Shown here in pieces: positions 60,533 to 64,000 of a DNA stretch of 64,000 nt. Within the stretch, counting starts at the first letter, position 1; each line of letters opens with the position of its first letter. This DNA comes from Propionicicella superfundia DSM 22317 (GTDB lineage Bacteria > Actinomycetota > Actinomycetes > Propionibacteriales > Propionibacteriaceae). A program made the translations under genes and the position numbers. The stretch is from NCBI RefSeq assembly GCF_000423465.1, contig NZ_KE384022.1:1-64000 (forward strand), in the 5' to 3' direction. A model generated the notes under the pieces. The model had not been told where the DNA came from. It made no database searches and worked only from the letters and a program-made list of their open reading frames with translations.

Positions 60533-61825
60533 CTACAACCAGCGCCGCCCCTTCAGCAGGCCGATCAGGTGGTCGATGACGCCCGGGCTCATCCGCAGGC
60601 CGTTGTGCTCGTACTCGCTCGTCACCCACGTGCGGCAGTCCGGCAGCAGCGCGGCGGTCTCGAGCGAGAACCCCAGCGGCACGTACGCGTCGGCGTGGTA
60701 CACCGCGGCCGCGACGGGGACATCGGCCTGCGCCAGCCGCTCGGGGAAGTAGAGCTGGTTCCACTCGTGGTCGGCGAGCAGATCTGCCGCCGCGGCGAAC
60801 GGCATGAGCTCGGAGTCCTCGGCGAACAGCGTCCGGTGGATGTGCTCGCCCCCGAGCAGCGTGACATCTGAGCGGACCCGGTCGGGCATCGTCCGGTCCG
60901 CCGACCACCGCGTCGCGACGCCGTCGGCATAGCTCGACTCGTGGAGAACGGCGTAGACGGGATTCCGGCCCGCGAACGGCAGCGCGGCGGCGAGATCGTG
61001 CGAGAACGCCGACGATTCGGGATCGAGCTCCAGCAGGTAGTGGAGTTGCTCGGCCCCGCCCTGCATGCCGAGCCGGTGACCGACGGTGCGGAAGCGGTCG
61101 GACGAGACGAGATCGCCGTTCGGCAGGCTCACCCGCCCCTGCGCACACAGCTCGCTCAGCCGCCGGACGCGATCCCGATCGTCCGGGAAACGCCGGTAGT
61201 ACGCCTCGGACTTGTCGATCATGATCCGCCACGTGTCCGCGTACACGTCGTCGGCCGAATGCCGCACGGCGCTCAGCCCGCCGGTGATCAGGGCTCCGGC
61301 GAGCGATTCCGGATGCACGGACAGATAGTGCAAGGTGGTGAACCCGCCGAAGGACTGGCCCAGCACCGTCCACGTCGGAGCCCCCAGTGCCTCGCGCACC
61401 AGCTCGCAGTCGTTGACGATCTCGTCGGCCCGCATATGGGTGAGGTAGGCCGCCTGGTCCGGTGCGGCCAGGCCCGTCAGCGGCCCGCCGACCTCGGCCT
61501 CGACCCGGCCATTCCGGCTGACGACCCGCGACGACACCGGCGTCGAGCGCCCCGTACCCCGCTGGTCGAGCATCACGACCTGGTATTCCTCCAGCACCCG
61601 TGGCAGCCACGGCGGACTCGCCGGCACCAGCGTCGGACGCGGAGCCTCACTCCCCGGCCCTCCCTGGAGGAAGACGAGATACGGCTTGTCACCGCCGCCC
61701 TCGCCGGTCACGACGCGGGCGAAGACCTCGATGGTTCCTGCGTCGGGGTCGGCGTGGTCCAAAGGAGCGTCGAGGGTGATGTCGGTCAAGGTCAGGCCCG
61801 CAAGGGTGTTCTTCGTCGTTCGCAC
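60533..61825 (-). CDS. proline iminopeptidase-type alpha/beta hydrolase
   Basis: A 430-residue S33 peptidase-like hydrolase. It has LQGGPGSEAPRP (oxyanion HGGPG-type loop, here QGGPG), VMLDQRGTGRSTPV, the nucleophile elbow LGQSFGGFTTL, and a large helical cap from ~190. The catalytic His lies near the end in SEYEHNGLRMSP. It should remove N-terminal proline from peptides. The GTG at 61825 is preferred because TAGCCT lies seven bases upstream; an ATG ten codons earlier is an alternative. It is convergent with rtcB. Confidence 0.85.
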   Translation of the reverse strand: MRTTKNTLAGLTLTDITLDAPLDHADPDAGTIEVFARVVTGEGGGDKPYLVFLQGGPGSEAPRPTLVPASPPWLPRVLEEYQVVMLDQRGTGRSTPVSSRVVSRNGRVEAEVGGPLTGLAAPDQAAYLTHMRADEIVNDCELVREALGAPTWTVLGQSFGGFTTLHYLSVHPESLAGALITGGLSAVRHSADDVYADTWRIMIDKSEAYYRRFPDDRDRVRRLSELCAQGRVSLPNGDLVSSDRFRTVGHRLGMQGGAEQLHYLLELDPESSAFSHDLAAALPFAGRNPVYAVLHESSYADGVATRWSADRTMPDRVRSDVTLLGGEHIHRTLFAEDSELMPFAAAADLLADHEWNQLYFPERLAQADVPVAAAVYHADAYVPLGFSLETAALLPDCRTWVTSEYEHNGLRMSPGVIDHLIGLLKGRRWL

Positions 61826-62077
61826 AGGTTCCAGGCTATGCCGTCCCTCCGACATCCTCGGTCTCCGAGCCGAACGGGCAGGGAGCCCACCGCCGGGAAC
61901 CGCACGGGCTAGGATCGAGCCAAAGGGCGGTGGGGCTCGCCCTGACAAACCTCCGCACACGCGGACAACGGTCCCTGCCCGGTGCCGATGGCATCGGGGC
62001 GGGATCCATTGCTCCTCCCCGACTCCGCGGCACCCTCGACCACGGCCCGATCCGGGCCCGACATCAGGGAGTGCATC

Positions 62078-63337
62078 ATGTTCGAGATCGCATCGGTATC
62101 CGCGCTGGAGATCCTCGATTCGCGCAGTCGGCCGACCCTTCAGGTCACGGTGACCCTCGCCGACGGGACGACCGCCGACGCCGGGGTCCCCTCCGGAGCG
62201 TCGACCGGCACCCGCGAAGCCGTCGAGCTGCGGGACGGGGACACGGATCGCTACGGCGGTCTCGGTGTCCGCACGGCCCGCGACCATGTCGACGGCGAGA
62301 TCTCCGCAGCGCTCCAGGGTCGCTCCTGGTCGTCTCTGGCCGACGTGGACGAGGCGCTGCGCGCCCTCGACGGGACTCCCGCCAAGGCCCGCCTCGGTGC
62401 CAACAGCATCATCGGGACGTCCATGGCGCTCGCCCGAGCCCTGGCGGTGTCCGCACGAACGCCGCTGTACGCGTCGCTGCCGGGCGTGGGGCGATCGCCG
62501 CGGCTGCCGGTTCCCTGCTTCAACGTCCTCAATGGCGGCGTCCACGCCCCCAACCCCCTCGATTTCCAGGAGTTCATGATCTCGCCTCTCGGTGCGCCGT
62601 CGCTGGCCGAGGCGGTCCGGGCCGGGGCCGAGGTCTACGCCGCGCTGCGGAGGCGGCTCGCCGACGGCGGGCACACGACGGGGCTCGGCGACGAGGGCGG
62701 ATTCGCCCCCGACCTGGCCGAGCCGACGGACGTCCTACGGCTCATCGTCGACGCCATCACCGATGCCGGCTACACCCCGGGCACGGACGGGGTTGCGATC
62801 GCGCTCGACCCGGCGTCCTCGGAGTTCCAGCAGGCCGACGGCACCTACTCCGTCAACGGCCGTCCCTACTCCAGCGACGACATGATCGCCCTGTACACCC
62901 AGCTCGTGGACGACTTCCCGGTGTGGAGCATCGAGGACGGCCTGTCCGAGTCCGACCGGGCAGGGTGGCAGAGGCTCACCGCGGCGCTGGGAGAACGGAT
63001 CCAACTCGTCGGCGACGACATCTTCTGCACCAACCCCGCCATCATCCGTGAGGCGATCGGCGACGGCATCGGGAACGCGGCTCTCATCAAGGTCAACCAG
63101 ATCGGGACCGTGACCGAGACGCTCGCCGCAATGCGCGTGTGTCACGAGGCCGGGTACGCGCAGATGGTGTCGCATCGCTCCGGGGAGACCCCCGACACCT
63201 TCATCGCCGACCTGGCCGTCGCGACGGGGTGCGGCCAGATCAAGACCGGGGCCCCGGCCCGCGGCGAGCGCGTCGCGAAGTACAACAGACTCATCCGCAT
63301 CGAGGCCGAGACCGGCCTGCCCTACGGTCTGAGGTGA
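62078..63337 (+). CDS. eno: enolase (probably a paralogue)
   Basis: A 419-residue enolase. The start IASVSALEILDSRSRPTLQV replaces the usual ILDSRGNPTVEV. Catalytic features are intact: SGASTGTREAVELRD, the D-E pair in LGDEGGFAPDL (general acid Glu), the metal ligands in the SIEDGLSE region, the Lys in ALIKVNQIGT, and the signature MVSHRSGETPDTFIADLAV and GQIKTGAPARGER. It converts 2-phosphoglycerate to phosphoenolpyruvate. The divergent N-terminus and absence of the usual ftsB/ppx neighbours suggest a second copy beside a housekeeping gene elsewhere. A TAGGAT box lies in the divergent region. Confidence 0.93.
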   Translation: MFEIASVSALEILDSRSRPTLQVTVTLADGTTADAGVPSGASTGTREAVELRDGDTDRYGGLGVRTARDHVDGEISAALQGRSWSSLADVDEALRALDGTPAKARLGANSIIGTSMALARALAVSARTPLYASLPGVGRSPRLPVPCFNVLNGGVHAPNPLDFQEFMISPLGAPSLAEAVRAGAEVYAALRRRLADGGHTTGLGDEGGFAPDLAEPTDVLRLIVDAITDAGYTPGTDGVAIALDPASSEFQQADGTYSVNGRPYSSDDMIALYTQLVDDFPVWSIEDGLSESDRAGWQRLTAALGERIQLVGDDIFCTNPAIIREAIGDGIGNAALIKVNQIGTVTETLAAMRVCHEAGYAQMVSHRSGETPDTFIADLAVATGCGQIKTGAPARGERVAKYNRLIRIEAETGLPYGLR

Positions 63338-63405
63338 TGCCTTCGCGTGTTCTCCATGCCGAGCGCGGAGGGTGACTCGGGTGCGTCATCCCGTCGCTGC
63401 GACGC

Positions 63406-63684
63406 CTACCCGGCGTCCGGCAACCCGGTCGCCGAGGCCGCGGGCGTCGCGCTCCCTGACGAGACCGGCGCGACGCTGGCGGTCGCCGTCGCCGTCGCCG
63501 TCGCCGTCGCCTGCGATGTCGGCAGCGTCAACGCGACGCTGCTCCCGACGGCGAAGACGCCCATGCCGACCACTCCGATCGCGGCCGCCGTCACAAGCGC
63601 CGAGGACACCAGGATCGTCGGCTCCCGCAGCCCCTCCCGCACTCGGTTCCACACCTGCTGCAGCTGTTCGGTTCGCCTCGGCAT
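63406..63684 (-). CDS. small single-helix membrane protein with Ala/Thr repeat tail
   Basis: A 92-residue protein with a basic N-terminus (RRTEQLQQVWNRVREGLREPT), one membrane helix (about 25-55) and an Ala/Thr/Ser-rich tail whose core (TATATATAT) is encoded by a tandem GTCGCC-type microsatellite at about 63479-63510. No family is recognised. The topology suggests a membrane-anchored protein with a flexible outer tail. Coding status rests on the helix and on composition. Confidence 0.45.
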   Translation of the reverse strand: MPRRTEQLQQVWNRVREGLREPTILVSSALVTAAAIGVVGMGVFAVGSSVALTLPTSQATATATATATASVAPVSSGSATPAASATGLPDAG

Positions 63685-63900
63685 TCCGACCGCCGCCCCC
63701 CTCGCGTTCGTCCGTCAACACCAGCCAGTGTCGCAAGCCCGGCCAGGAGCGAGCGTGGTGTTTCCTGTGCCGAGCCGATCAGTTTCCGTCCGGGTAAAGT
63801 ACGACGATGGGATGACGTCGCGATGGGCGTGGACGGCGGCGCGAACGACGTCGAGTGGCTACAGTCCGTGAGTCGACGGCCATCATCCGAGGGAGACGCC

Positions 63901-63999
63901 ATGGATCATCCGATCCGCTGCGCACGCGCCCTCGTCACGGGCGCGGTGACGATTCTCCGGCTTCCCGGACCGCGATCGGGCGGCCGGCGAGGAGGCTGA
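63901..63999 (+). CDS. possible short leader peptide at the right edge (32 aa)
   Basis: An ATG behind GAGGGAGA opens a 32-codon frame (MDHPIRCARALVTGAVTILR...) that ends in TGA one base before the window edge. The good ribosome site is the only support. It could be a leader peptide or the end of spacer DNA before a further gene. Confidence 0.25.
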   Translation: MDHPIRCARALVTGAVTILRLPGPRSGGRRGG

Positions 64000-64000
64000 G

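Noticed and set aside
63591-63902. A 103-codon minus-strand frame at the right end
   Set aside because: Overlaps the better supported 92-codon gene and has a Ser/Arg/Cys-rich shadow composition.

Overview
The window is high-GC DNA from an actinobacterium. It carries a mycothiol ligase gene (mshC), an ESX-type secretion locus with WXG100 proteins, and the conserved actinobacterial trio of an SCO1664-type kinase-like protein, a DUF3090 protein and a MSMEG_4193-type phosphomutase. Many genes look leaderless: a TANNNT-like -10 box sits exactly seven bases before the start codon. A member of the Propionibacteriaceae is my guess; this is inference only.

Region 1 (1-11,303) is a compact ESX-like type VII secretion locus. 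A minus-strand operon encodes two WXG100-type proteins, three small locus proteins and the N-terminal part of a likely secreted toxin that runs off the left edge. A plus-strand operon encodes an RDD/FHA protein, a one-helix membrane protein with DPxTG repeats, EccD, a P-loop protein, EccC with three ATPase domains, and a second P-loop protein. The plus-strand genes overlap by 1-4 bases.

Region 2 (11,285-17,400) is an eroded accessory zone. It holds a PIN-domain relic, a lower-GC PanE-like reductase, frameshifted fragments of a conjugative relaxase and a serine recombinase, an HTH protein, an Abi/HEPN-type protein, tRNA-Met, two small enzymes and a truncated oxidoreductase.

Region 3 (17,489-32,076) is the most interesting part. 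It is an 11-gene minus-strand CRISPR-Cas operon resembling type III-D, in the order cas6, RT-cas1 fusion, cas2, two-helix membrane protein with a SAVED-like sensor, small LTxH protein, TIGR03986-type RAMP, HD-less Cas10 with an intact GGDD motif, single RAMP, Csx10-like RAMP, fused double RAMP and a small unknown protein. A 10-repeat array lies upstream on the same strand. A decayed ISL3-type insertion sequence with a perfect 8-bp target duplication separates the two. The likely logic is that RNA-capable acquisition (RT-Cas1/Cas2) feeds a surveillance complex whose Cas10 makes a cyclic nucleotide, which then triggers a membrane effector.

Region 4 (32,077-64,000) is mainly core genome: pheT-pheS-rRNA methyltransferase-rplT-rpmI-infC, with infC apparently starting at AUC; a polyol/sugar catabolic cluster (kinase, dehydrogenase, class II aldolase, G3P-dehydrogenase-like); hisG-hisE, mshC, glmS, the SCO1664/DUF3090/phosphomutase trio, uppP, an aldo/keto reductase, a dipeptidase and tRNA-Leu; and then rtcB behind a candidate structured RNA with its own promoter and terminator, a proline iminopeptidase-type hydrolase and an enolase paralogue.
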